A stretch of DNA of 64,000 bases, taken from assembly GCA_027579435.1 (NCBI GenBank), contig JANBPK010000923.1, forward strand, positions 100,013-164,012. The letters run 5' to 3'. Made by a program: the position numbers and the translations under genes. The notes beneath the pieces were generated by a model. The model saw nothing but the letters and a program-made list of their open reading frames with translations, was not told where the DNA came from and did no database searches. Below, piece by piece: positions 45,978 through 56,829 of the stretch (position 1 is its first letter; each line of letters opens with the position of its first letter). Source of the DNA: Candolleomyces eurysporus (taxonomy: Eukaryota > Basidiomycota > Agaricomycetes > Agaricales > Psathyrellaceae).

Positions 45978-47324
45978 ATGGCATCCACCTCTGGGGACAT
46001 TGCTCCAAGCACCCGGCGAATTCTCGTCGACGATGCGAGCGCCCAGATCCAATATTCGGGCAATTGGACTGTCAACTCTCAAGGAATTCAAGATAAGATT
46101 GGGGATTTCGGTCCAACCTTTCGGCAAACTTTGCATGGAACCCCACAACCGTTCGGTAATCTTTCTTTCACCTTCGAAGGTTAGTCACTCCTTACTTTCA
46201 GCCAAGTTTCCTTCCTAACGCTGAAACGCCTGGTATAGGCTCATCTGTTGCAGTATATGGAATCGTCAGTATGATAGGCCCTATCAGCTTCGAAGTTGAA
46301 CCTATCTGGAAATGCTTCGTCGACGGTAAAAGCATTCGAACACCGACAACGATCTATACAAACCAGAATAGACAGAAGCTCTGCGAGTTCGACAAACTTG
46401 ATTCGTCCGAGGCCCATACCTTGGCGATAAGTACAACAAACAATGAACAGCTCTTTTGGGTCGACTACATAGAGTACACACCCTCCTCGACAGCCAACAT
46501 CACTGGCGCATTCGTCTCAATTCAATACGACGACGATTTACTGGTTTATGACGAAACATGGCAGTTATCGGGTTCTGGCGCTAAATCGACTTCCACAGTC
46601 GGAGCGACAGTTAATACATCTTTTACAGGTACTTTTTCGTCATCTAATATCTTGACAATTCTCTGACCGTTCCATAGGGACTGGGGTTCTGTGGTATGGA
46701 GCGATCCCTTCTGAGGCGTCCCGTACGCCGTCAACAGGGGCCTACTCCATCGACGGACAGCCTCCAAACACTTTCGCCATCAGACGCATCCCCTCTTCCG
46801 AAAATAGCACATCACCTCCGTCACTCTTCAATCAAATTTTCTTTGAAACACCCGTTTTGCCATTTGGCAAGCACAATATTACTGTCACCTACACCGGCAG
46901 TGGGATACCGCTCAGTCTCGATCGCCTCGTCATCCAGAACTTCAGCATCCAAAACGCAACTAACGACACAACCAATCCCAGCCCTTCCCAGCCCGTCTCA
47001 GCTTCATCCAAGGCACCTTCGACCTCGAAGATAGTCGGAGCTGTTCTTGGTGCGCTCGTGGCCGTAGTCCTCCTCTCTGTCTCGTTATATTTCACCAGGC
47101 GGTGGTACCTCCGGCGAGACAGGCCTGCTCGTAAACCCTTTCTTGCATGGGTTCCACCCCCGAACGAAGGTGGTGGGCAGGAGGGAGCCTCCTCAAGCGA
47201 ACCCCAGCCGCGCAATGTTCATCCATTCAGGTATTCTCCGTGGAGGTGGCCAAGCTCGAAGGCTCCTCTAGGCTCGAAATCGGTCTCTTCGCCGGTCGTC
47301 GATGATCGTTCTGTTCCGCTCTAG
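45978..47324 (+). CDS. TM2: single-pass membrane protein with conserved ectodomain
   Basis: Three exons, about 410 residues, with introns at about 46,181-46,238 and 46,629-46,677. It starts MASTSGDIAPSTRRILVDDA. Shared family features: YSGNWTVNSQGIQD, WKCFVDGKSIRTP, LFWVDYIEYTP, LWYGAIPS, AYSIDGQPPNTF and SLDRLVIQ. A Ser/Pro/Thr-rich stem, a TM helix (IVGAVLGALVAVVLLSVSLY) and a basic stop-transfer segment (RRWYLRRDRPARK) follow, then a tail of about 75 residues. NX(S/T) sites occur in the ectodomain (for example NWT, NIT, NTS, NST). It is probably at the plasma membrane with the N-terminal part outside, although no cleavable signal peptide is obvious. The promoter region and introns are also conserved with TM3, showing a recent duplication. 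Confidence 0.83.
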
Positions 47325-48289
47325 AACTTGCGAGTTTTGTTCGAATCCCTCATTCCAAAAATTTAATGTATATTACGGCGACCGATGCGATGATAAGAGA
47401 TTGTCCTAACGGTGTTTTCACAAGTTCCGACGACCCCTTGGCCAGGATGCCTTGGGAGTTTCTTGCGCGTCGAATATTCAAGTCCCCTTTTTCTCATTCA
47501 CCTTTACCGTCACATGTATAAACCCGTCTGTTGGCATCTCCGCGACTTCTCAAGAGGCCAAAGTGTCGTTCTGTCAGTTGTAGTCTGCNGGGGGGGGAAC
47601 AACGATGTACCGACGACGTCCAGCTTCGGTGGCAAAGTTGTAAGTATGGGCAAACTGAGGGTAACCTAAAATTCTCTTTGGCGGACATTACACCGCCTCA
47701 CAGCGATGGATCTACCATTCTTGAAGAAGCAAACAGCCTTCAAACAGAGTCGGAATTTCACCATCGTTGACGACAACGAGACGAGAGCAAGAGCGGTGAA
47801 TCACGTCACTTATAACATTCACAGCGTAGGCGCAAGCTACTTGTGTTTTCAATCCAACGGTCCTGACAACCTTTCAGCAGAGCTGCCTGGCCCAGCAATG
47901 TGAGACACGCACACTGGTGAGAGCGAGAAAAGAAGCTGGAAAAGCAATTCAAGACGAGGGAGCGGTTCCTGCGTGCTGCTAGTGATTGCGTTTACCTTGT
48001 CGTGTTGGTACGAAGCGAGGTGTGCGTCGGCGATAGCAGGGTTATGAAGCAAGGAAGAACGATCTCGGTGGGGCGCAGAGTGGAGTGTCAGTAGAGGTTT
48101 GCCTTGCAGGAGGGCCTTGACTCCGGGGGCGTGATGAGCTTGGGGAGGAAGGGGCTCGGGGTGGGGATTCGCCTTGGAAAGGGGCTTCCAATGGAGCGTC
48201 GCCTCGCAGGAGGGGTTTAACCCCGGGAGTGAGGGGCTCAGGGAATGCCCCCGCCTCCCAGAAGAGCGTTGGCTTGTATTGCCATCAAT
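47325..48289. other. Intergenic region with a short G-rich repetitive stretch
   Basis: An N at 47589 begins a G run. Between about 48,090 and 48,270 the motif TTGCAGGAGGG / TCGCAGGAGGGG followed by TTGACTCCGGGGG / TTTAACCCCGGGAG appears twice, with a partial third, suggesting a short degenerate minisatellite. It gives the long mirrored frames here. No gene is supported. Confidence 0.45.
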
Positions 48290-49082
48290 GATATGCTCCC
48301 GGACATCACACCAACGGGTCCGAGGCGGGGCAAAACAGTTCAACAATGGTGAGTGGCTTTTGGTATTGATCTCTCTGTGGGTGGGGAACCTTGCGATCGA
48401 GGCTAGTGCGAAGGAAACGAACACCCGCAGATATCCTTTAGAAATCCTGGAAAAATCTTAGGATTGAGTCCTCTGTGTCTTTNAGCATCTCAGAGCTCCC
48501 CCTTCATAGCAAGCATCGTCCCAGGTGGTGACTGTGACAACGTTTGTCAGCTGCTGTTTCCAGAGCTTTCTGAGGGCCGAATGATCTCTCGCGAATTCGC
48601 AGGACGATGCCAGAGAAGCTTCTCGTCTCGTTGTGCCTACACATTAGCTCAGTCGGTTCGTATCTAAACGCAAGAGAGTGCTGACTTATCCTCGACTCTC
48701 GAGAAAGTCGGTCATCATCTGAAGAATTTTCGCATTGATCCTAGAGTCGTCAAAGTCAAAGTCGTCGTTGAAGCGGTTGGATACCAATCCAGATGTATCC
48801 ACCAAGGTAATGATCAAGCCATCCTTCGGCTTGTAGTGAAACTCTACAATGTCGGAAGTGCATGAAGGTGGCCCAAAATGGACCCGAGCGTCTTCCTCTG
48901 AAGATGGAGTTGATGGACTAGGGAATAGCTGATCAGGCGAGACGATGGTGTTGAGGAACTACACATCCATACCGACTTTCCCGCTCCAGTGGGTCCCACA
49001 CCTGAGAAAGTTAGCTGAATATGCGTCGGGAGTCGTGTAAATAGGGCTAACACGTTTATTTTACTCCCGTTCTTTATAGTGG
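48290..49082 (-). pseudogene. GTPase gene F, N-terminal relic
   Basis: The equivalent of the start codon reads ATA (about 49,080), followed by the conserved KN.SKIN stretch, an intron and VGPTGAGKS (G1). A decayed exon 2 and the segment matching VRFLRT...QYQKPLTIVE (about 48,350-48,420) follow with stops and frame changes. The coil half is missing. It lies between TM2 and TM3, on the opposite strand. The upstream module persists at about 49,270-49,450. Confidence 0.8.
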
Positions 49083-50345
49083 AGTGACGTTCGGGCATTC
49101 TGAGAGCGTGCAAATTGGGTGTGACAGCCAACTTAAAGGTTGAACGGGAGCGGGGATTGGTACTAACGCAGCACTCGACTTGTTGGAACCCATGGCTGAG
49201 ACGCAAGGGAGACGGTAGCCTAACAGGCGGCACTCCAGGACAGGGTTTCTGGCTATGTAATGTCGAATAGTCTAGTTTCACAGTGTCGCGAGTCGGGCCT
49301 TCAGGGTGCAGCTGCAGCGTTTGAAAGTTATCTGGACGCCATCGATAGTGATCTCTAGAAGCGTTTCAGGTGAGTTTATGAAAGCCTCCATTTGTATCAA
49401 ACTTATTGTAGCCCGGAGATCGCACAGATGTGAAGACTTTACAGCGAAGGCGAAGGCATACCCGCTAGTTTAGTAGTGGGCCTTGTGGTGCACACCCGCA
49501 AAACACTGATCACCATCAAGTTTCTGTGTCCGAGTGGAGCCGTCACGGGGCTATGTTTGGCGGCCACTTTGTGATCAAACATCGCGGACCGGCGGTCGGC
49601 CGCTCGACTGCTTTCGCTTTCACCGTCCCCTCGTGACTGACCTCGTTCTCGATCCATTATCCCCTAGGGTCGACTACGATGACGAAGGTCTTCGGGGACT
49701 CAATAAAGGGCCAATGGAAAACCAATGCCGAGTTGGACGCTAAGCTCGATAGGGGCGAGGGAAAACGTCGTTTAGCTTCCAGGAGGGGGCAGGTAAGTTC
49801 ATGATTCTCGTAGATGTTAACTTGAATGTACTGATATTTACCTGGACTAGAGCTGAGAAGCGAGAACTGTCTTGAAGTCGCCCCACAACGATCTTTTGCA
49901 TAGCACCACGAAGCCCACCTTTCCTCGTAATCTTCGGGCCAACGAACCCTTCCAACTTCTGCGATCAGCTAGAACTATCCCCGTTGTGAAAGTCGGCAGC
50001 CGTCGAAGGCCTCAAGGTTGATGAACTTCATCTCACGCGGTTCCTCAAGTTTCGTCACCTTCGGTCCTTCGGTCCCTCAATTGGTAGGTCTTTCTGAGAT
50101 TTCATTCCTACATTAGCTATAATGACAACATGTGTTCCAGAAGATCGTCAGGGAAGGCGTTCCGTTGTGATGGTACGAAACTTGGCTATCAGTCATTCTC
50201 CCCAGGCCTGATGGAGTTTCATCTCTGGTACAGCGCCTTCAATCAAGTTCGGTATATATACAATGTCTGATGGATCTGCAGACGTTCTTCTCTGAGCATC
50301 CTCATCTCGGGCTCGCACTCCTCTTGTACTCAGCCATTCATATCG
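49083..50345. other. Spacer between GTPase relic F and TM3
   Basis: Left part keeps the GTPase upstream module (GTGCAGCTGCAGCGTTTGA, GGACGCCATCGATAGTGAT, AAGCGTTTCAGG at about 49,306-49,370). Right part duplicates the TM2 upstream DNA, with the last 170 bp nearly the same, including GGTATATATA. No supported gene. Confidence 0.6.
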
Positions 50346-51691
50346 ATGGCATCCACCTCTGGGGACATTGCTCCAAGCACCCGGCGAATTCTCGTCGACG
50401 ACGCGAGCGCCCAGATCCAATATTCGGGCAATTGGACTGTCAACTCTCAAGGAATTCAAGATAAGATTGGGGATTTCGGTCCTACATTTCAGCGAACTTT
50501 GCATGGAACCCCACAACCATCTGGTAATCTTTCTTTCATCTTCGAAGGTAAATCACTCCTTATTTTCGGCCAAGTTTCCTTCCTAACGCTGAAATGCCTG
50601 GTATAGGTCCATCTGCTGCGGTGTATGGTATCGTCAGTATGATAGGACCTATCAGCTTCGAGGTTGAACCCATCTGGGAATGCTTCATCGACGGTAAAAG
50701 CATTCGAACACCGACCACGATCTATACAAACCAGAATAGACAGAAGCTCTGCGAGTTCGACAAACTTGATCTGTCCGAGGCCCATACCTTGGCGATAAGT
50801 ACAGCGAGCAATCGACAGCTTTTTTGGGTCGACTACATCGAGTACACACCCACCTCGACAGCCAACATCACTGGCGCATTCGTCTCAATTCAACACGACG
50901 ACGATTTCCTGGTTTATGACGAAACATGGCAGTTATCGGGTTCTGGCGCTAAATCGACTTCCACAGTCGGAGCGACAGTTAACACATCTTTTACAGGTAC
51001 TTTCCATCATCTAATACCTTAACCGCGCTCTGATCGCCTCTTAGGAACTGGGGTTACGTGGTATGGAACGATCCCTTCTGAGGCGTCCCGCACGCCGTCA
51101 ACCGGTGCCTACTCCATCGACGGACAGCCTCCAACTACTTTCACTATCAGACGCACTCCCTCTACCGAAAACAGCACATCACCTCCGTCACTCTTCAATC
51201 AAATTTTCTTCGAAACACCGGTTTTGCCATTCGGCGAACACAATATCACCGTCACCTATGCCAGCAGCGGGACACCTCTCAGTCTCGATCGCCTTGTCAT
51301 CCGGAACTCCAGCATCCAACGCACGACTAACGACAAAGCCGATCCCAGCTCTCCCCGGCCCGTTTCAGCTTCATCCAAGGCTTCGACGATAGTCGGAGCT
51401 GTTCTCGGTACACTCGTGGCCGTAATCCTCATATCTGTCTCGTTATACTTCACCAGGCGGTGGTACCGCCGGCGAAACAGGCCTGCTCGTAAACCCTTTT
51501 CTGCATGTGCTCCACTACCGGATGAAGGTGGTGGGCAGGAGGCTGCCTCCTCAAGCGAACCTCAGCCGCGCAATGTTCACCCATTCAGGTATTCTCTTTC
51601 GGGGTGGCCAAGCTCGAAGGCGCCTCTAGGCTCGAGATCGTTTTCGTCGCTGGTCGTGGACGATCGCTCTGCCACGACCTGGCGCTTATAA
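50346..51691 (+). CDS. TM3: single-pass membrane protein with conserved ectodomain
   Basis: Three exons, about 410 residues, with introns at about 50,549-50,606 and 50,995-51,044. It is very close to TM2: same N-terminus (MASTSGDIAPSTRRILVDDA), WECFIDGKSIRTP, LFWVDYIEYTP, TWYGTIPSEASRTP, AYSIDGQPPTTF, SLDRLVIRN, TM helix (IVGAVLGTLVAVILISVSLY), then RRWYRRRNRPARK and a tail of about 75 residues. Differences concentrate in the stem and tail. The stem has lost three residues relative to TM2 just before the TM helix (SSKASTIVG versus SSKAPSTSKIVG), and the C-terminus ends RSATTWRL instead of RSVPL. It is followed by coiled-coil gene 1 in the same orientation. Confidence 0.83.
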
Positions 51692-52048
51692 TTTGTGTTT
51701 TCGAAGGTTTTGATGTATATTATGTTTAGAACTTCCGAGTCAAGGATACACCGATTCGTGATATTCATCAGGCCGTTTCTCCGAGTGTCGACCACGTTGT
51801 AAACCGAGCCTCGAGGCAAGATCTTGGGGACTCAGGCTCCGCTTGCTCAAGCTCCTTCCTTGCGCGCTTGTTGCTGCGCGTCTAGTAAATGAATCGCCTC
51901 CCGCAAACCTCGTGTTCCTCACTCCCATGAGTTTTCCTTCTCCCCTCAGCACTGATATTTAGACCCTGTCCACCAACGCCCTCGAGACTCCGCAGCGGCT
52001 TTCAGGAGCCCAGATCGCCATTACATCGACCCCCCAAGAGTTGATGCG

Positions 52049-53814
52049 ATGGTACCGTGTCAAGACCCATCAACGTCGACTTCGGCGATAAGCTCGTACG
52101 TATGCTTGGGTGAAACTTTCTCTTGGTGGGTTCTACATATCCTCACCAGTGCTGAACCCACCAAGTTGGAACTTTTTCGGAACACAAATGGATTCAAGGG
52201 AAAGTCAGTGGAGATCGCCGCTGCCGGCGAGAACATCATTCGAAGCGAGGCGGGAGTAGTCAATTTCAATAATCATTACTATAGTGTACGGAAAACTCTC
52301 CTCATTTTCCAACTCACGCCACTCTGACTCTTTAAACGACAGGGTCATCTTCCATCGGAGACACGTCTGCGGGAGTGGGAGAAGAGACTGCAAGAGGAAG
52401 AAGAACGCCTGAAGGTGAGTTCGTAGCTCTAGTTGCTTTATTTGTTTGCTTACTGGTAAATGTTTTTGCACCACCACAGACCGTGACGGATCGTCTGGAG
52501 AGTGCCAAGCGCAATCTTGAAGAGCGTGAGAGGAACATGATTGAACAGGAAGAGCGAATTGCAAGGAAACTGGAAGAGCTCGAGGTGAAATGCCATTTTC
52601 CATGAAATTGAGGCAATGTTCTTACAAGGAAACCCAGACTGCTGAAGCCACGAGCTGCGCGGGGCATCGGGCGCGAGAAGAAGAGATGACGCGGAGAGCG
52701 TGCGACTTAGTCGGTAGAGAACGTCGTCTAGAGAAAAAGGAAGAGGACTTTCGGCACAGAGCCTGGGAATGGGCACGGTCTCGAGGACTTCAACCAGAAA
52801 ATGCAGCTCTTTTAGAAATTTTCGGATTTCCGGAAGCGCAAGGCATAGAACAAATTGTGGACAACTTCGATTTCTCTCAGGTCAGGGTATTAGTTATGTT
52901 TAATTACCATGTACATAATGTCCGGCTAACTCCCGTGAAGCTCTCGTGCTTAGGACCCGAAAATGATTGGAAGGCCAAGCCGCTTATCGTTCGACTGTCT
53001 CCTCTTTATGGAAGGCTGCGGGTAGATGAACTGCAAGATAATGTCAAGATAGGTATATGTATCACCCTTCGCCTGCTGGAGCAAATGCTGGTGGAGTGGC
53101 GAGTCGGAGACGACTCAGAGCTGTACTGGAATTGCCTCTCAGAGCGGCTGCGTCAAGCACCTCACTTACGATCCAGTGAAGATTCTACTGTATCTTCCGA
53201 AGAAGTACAGCTACTGGGGAAGAGCTCCGTACTCGATCCTTGGGTGCTTCAGAAGGTAGGTTGCCATCATTATGATATGCTCACTATTGGAGTCTTGAAT
53301 TTTACGGTTTTACAGTGGCTTAAAATTCTCTTTTTGGATTCGAACAATATCCATGAAGCCACCGCGAAGATACTAGCAGTCCCCAATTGCGCCTTGGATA
53401 AACTCCGCGGAGACAAGCAGAAGTTCAGCCAGCACCCAGGAAAATGTCTCATCGACATCACTTTCCTTCGTCTTCCGAGTGATACGAGTCGATGCTTCAA
53501 GGTAAGTGAAAGAAGCCTCGGGCGATTTCCTCAATCACGCGATACCGACTCACCGGCATAATGCAGCTTTGCCATCTAACGCTTCACACTCAACAATGGC
53601 AATCGAGTCAATCTCTGATAGGGTTATCGAAAAGGATAAAGCCACTCCTGACTGCTGGTGGGTGATTCTCCATCGGATTTTGAATTCTACCTAACTCGGG
53701 TACGAAGTATACACTGTCAGCACATTTCCTCTCGAGGAACCATTCTTGCGAGAATTGCCTCTGGAAGTACGAAGTGATGCGCTACAGGATGTCAGGGATT
53801 TGTTTGGGGGCTGA
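52049..53814 (+). CDS. Coiled-coil protein 1, unknown function
   Basis: About seven exons. The start ATG (MVPCQDPSTSTSAIS) is chosen because the same frame is kept in copy 2 (MIDRDPSASTST). Next come KLELFRNTNGFKGKSVEI and AAGENIIRS...VNFNNHYY, then a coiled coil (LREWEKRLQEEEERL, RLESAKRNLEERERN, EEMTRRACDLVGRERRLEKK). A globular part follows with IFGFPEAQGIEQIVDNFDFS, KPLIVRLSPLYGRLRVDEL and NVKIGICITLRLLE, and a C-terminal part with NIHEATAKIL and GKCLIDITFLRLPS ending EVRSDALQDVRDLFGG. No known domain is recognised. No signal or TM helix. It lies between TM3 and the converging gene on the minus strand, and that arrangement is repeated at 60-64 kb. Splice sites were placed by comparison of the two copies. 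Confidence 0.72.
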
Positions 53815-54359
53815 TAAGAGTTCTGGTTGCGATCGATAATCGTGTTCTAGTCCGGTACATACACAGTATGCATAATCTGTTTGGGTAGATTCAGATGGCT
53901 CCATTCATATATGTGGTAATATCGCACCCAAAAGTTCGGACAATGGTTCTTATTCAAAGTGGACAAGACGCCCGGCGTGAGGTCCGATTATGGAAACACC
54001 CCATTCCAAGCGACCTGAATGAAGTGTTGCTAGAAGGAGTTAATAGCGAACCATACAATACTAACCACCACCATTGTCTCAAAGTGCAGGTTCATTGTGA
54101 CTAGCGAAGGAAGGGACCGGTAATCTACTGTAAAAACTACCTAAGGAAAAGCAGGTGGCACATAATTAAGACTCTCCGAATCTCGTTTGAGAAAACATGA
54201 CATAGGAGAGGAGCTCCGCTTGGCGTATTCGTACCTCTTACAATATTGCACATCATTACACGATCAGTTAACGTTCGATCAGCCATAAGAGGAAGGCAAG
54301 GAGTCAAAGACGGGAATAGGCGATCTACCAGCGTCTCAACTTGCCGGGGAGAATTGTGA

Positions 54360-55316
54360 TTATTTGCGTGGGATAAGGATCCGAATCTCTTCTTGACCCC
54401 GCCTTTGTGCCTCTTTGGAGAGGTGAGGCTGAGGAACATATATAGAGGAGTTGTATGCTATAATGAGGCTTAGCTTCAGCCAGCCGTTGTCAACTGAGAT
54501 GGACTTGCCTCCAGCAATGTGTTGGGTAACCATGGATTTATCCCCATTTTTGAACTCAGCGGAAACAATCAAACGAAGGCGAGATATCTGCAGTAGAAAA
54601 GGAGACAGAGGTTGATCACTGATTCCATGTCATCAAAAATTGCACGCACCTTGATGTGAGGACGGCTAAGGTCAAGATATCGCGAGACATTGATATTCAG
54701 GAATATTTTCTCGCATTTCGCACCTTCACTGCCAGTAACCCCTACGTCACGGGCTTCTTTCAAAGAGCTTGCAAGGATTCCTATGGCATCCGGAGAAACG
54801 TTGGCCAAGACGTCACTATCACCATTCACAAGCTCTCGAACCTGTAAACCTACTGCGTCAGTGAGGGATGGGGGCACAATGAAAGCGTGGACTCACTTGT
54901 GCCATTAGATCCCCAGGCGTGTCCCCACTATCCCTCTCAGACGACCCAAAGTCCGGCGACTGCCAGCGCTCTTCTTCATTTTCATGCTTTGCGTGGCTGC
55001 GACAGAGGGTATGACAATTATCGAAGATGTCTTGTATTGCACGCCAGGTGAGAGATTCGATTCCATGTGATTTTTCAAGTCTCGACAGTGAGCTCATGGC
55101 AGAGGATGCAAGCTCTTCCAGCTTATGGTCCACAAATTTGGCACTGGGGCTGCTGAGCTGACCGTATCTGCGGGAAGTGCCGCAGTAGATTCCCCCATGG
55201 ACAATGGAGGGGAAATACTGAGATTGTGCTTCAAGGTTTGACTTGAGGTGACAGACGCGAATACCGAGATGCAAAATGAGCCCGAGGGCTCGGACAATCT
55301 TTTGAGCCAGTGACAT
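54360..55316 (-). CDS. Unknown protein, copy 1, converging on coiled-coil gene 1
   Basis: Three exons. Start at 55316 (MSLAQKIVRALGLILHLG). Exon 1 carries the part conserved with copy 2: GQLSSPSAKFVDHKLEEL, AMSSLSRLEKSHGIESL, AIQDIFDNCHTL. Exon 2 (about 54,640-54,890) has VRELVNGDSDVL ... NVSRYLDLSRPHIKV, and exon 3 starts LRLIVSAEFKNGDKS and ends IPRK at 54360. No family is recognised. The alternation of conserved hydrophobic and polar positions suggests a soluble helical/strand fold. The start may lie further upstream if another exon exists. Its pairing with the coiled-coil gene in both units suggests a linked role, though duplication alone would also preserve the pairing. Confidence 0.62.
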
Positions 55317-56829
55317 GTTGTGTTGCCGAGACAGGGTCGTCCTTCTATTATAGAATAGAGGTAGTTGAGCAGTGACTCAGAAGCATTGTCGTAGAACCGG
55401 CGTGTGGACTTACAGTAAACCGACAGCGAAGCAAAGGGTGTAAAGGCACAGCACTGCTTGAACACAGTAGACTTTATAGAGCTGTGACTTGTAGACCGGG
55501 GAAAGAGATCCTGTGGTCTTTCTTGGCCGCACACCAAGAGACATGATCCCAGTACATGACTCGGGGCCCTTCTTGTTTGCCTCGAGGTACTAATATACTA
55601 GGATAGCCACAGGTGGCAGGATCGTAGTGTCGTACAAAACGAGCTGGGCATACGAGATCTTCGTGGGTTGGATTGGAACGCGGCTATGACAGAATGAATT
55701 GTTGGGCGAAGTCCGTAGCGAAAGTATCGCAAATGGCAAGATTGGCATCGTGCCCGTTCCTTGTTGGTGGCCTGTGCCGTTGCTATAATGTATCACCGAG
55801 CTTTCGCGGACTCGGGCATAAGCTTACCCATGCCGAGTGAGCATTGATCCAAAACGCCCTGTCTTGACCATTTCTGTACCTACTATTATTGGTCGTTCTC
55901 GTATGCATTCTGGATCGGGGTGCGTTGGCGTCCAGGGTCAGTATCCCCGCCAGCCGAAGGTGCTTGGGTAGCAGAGCTTCAGCCAATCCGTCTAGCGCCT
56001 GTTAAAAATTGTCACGACATAGAATCCGTAGCTTCTGGATTGCTTCCGATCTCTCAGGGAGCTATTTCGCTCAAGGGAAAGACTATAGGAAGAGTCCGCC
56101 GACGGATCCTTAAGTAGAATTCAGACCTGACATGCCTCTTTAGCGGGTGCAGGTCGAGAAAATAAACATTTACAATCCGTTTTCGAATTCTGTAATGTCG
56201 TCCCGTATTGAATAGTGCTGTAGTAGGTATTAACATGATTTGTGATGCTGTGTCCTGTTTGTGGGGTTCCCATCAGGAGTCTAGCGACGAAGGGTAGCAC
56301 TACTGATTCACTGACGACGGAGACTGCGCCTTGTACAGTCCTCGAGGCAAGTTAGTCAAATCCAGTGCTGTAATTCTCTCCGGGTCGTGTTTTCACCCGC
56401 ACTCCATTAATCAACACCTTTATGCCCACGTTCTCCACGGTCCACGACTGGCGGCGCTGAAATTGATCAAAGCACATGGCTAGGTCACCTGCAACACCGA
56501 ATTGGCCCAGCGAACCCATCTCTCGACTCTCATTTGACGTCCAGGACAGGAAAAGCACACATTTCGGAGTCCCCCAGTAAATTGAATGCATCTCACTTCA
56601 CGCTGAGCAGCGAAACTTGGGTGGGCGCGAGGTGCAAGGCCCCTGCATTTCAGCGTGAGTGCTACTTGGAACCAGCCCTGATCGGCATGTTGACGTGAGG
56701 CGCCTGGTCTAAATGAAGTCAGATCGATCGGACGGACTTTCCTTTGCCTCATGGACACCTCGTGGATGCCTTAAGGCACGAACCTTCAAGCAACAGCTGG
56801 ACAGCTCAAAAAACCAGGAGTCTTCTTTA
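55317..56829. other. Intergenic region
   Basis: Promoter side of the unknown gene copy 1. Frames on the minus strand (for example 56352-56591, ending RQSWTVENVGIKVLINGVRV) look protein-like but have no recognised family or conserved copy. They could be a worn exon; left unassigned. Confidence 0.4.

Noticed and set aside
47849..48424. 191-codon open frame on minus
   Set aside because: It runs from the GTPase F relic into a G-rich repeat; its Pro/Leu-rich sequence comes from the repeat and has no conserved counterpart.
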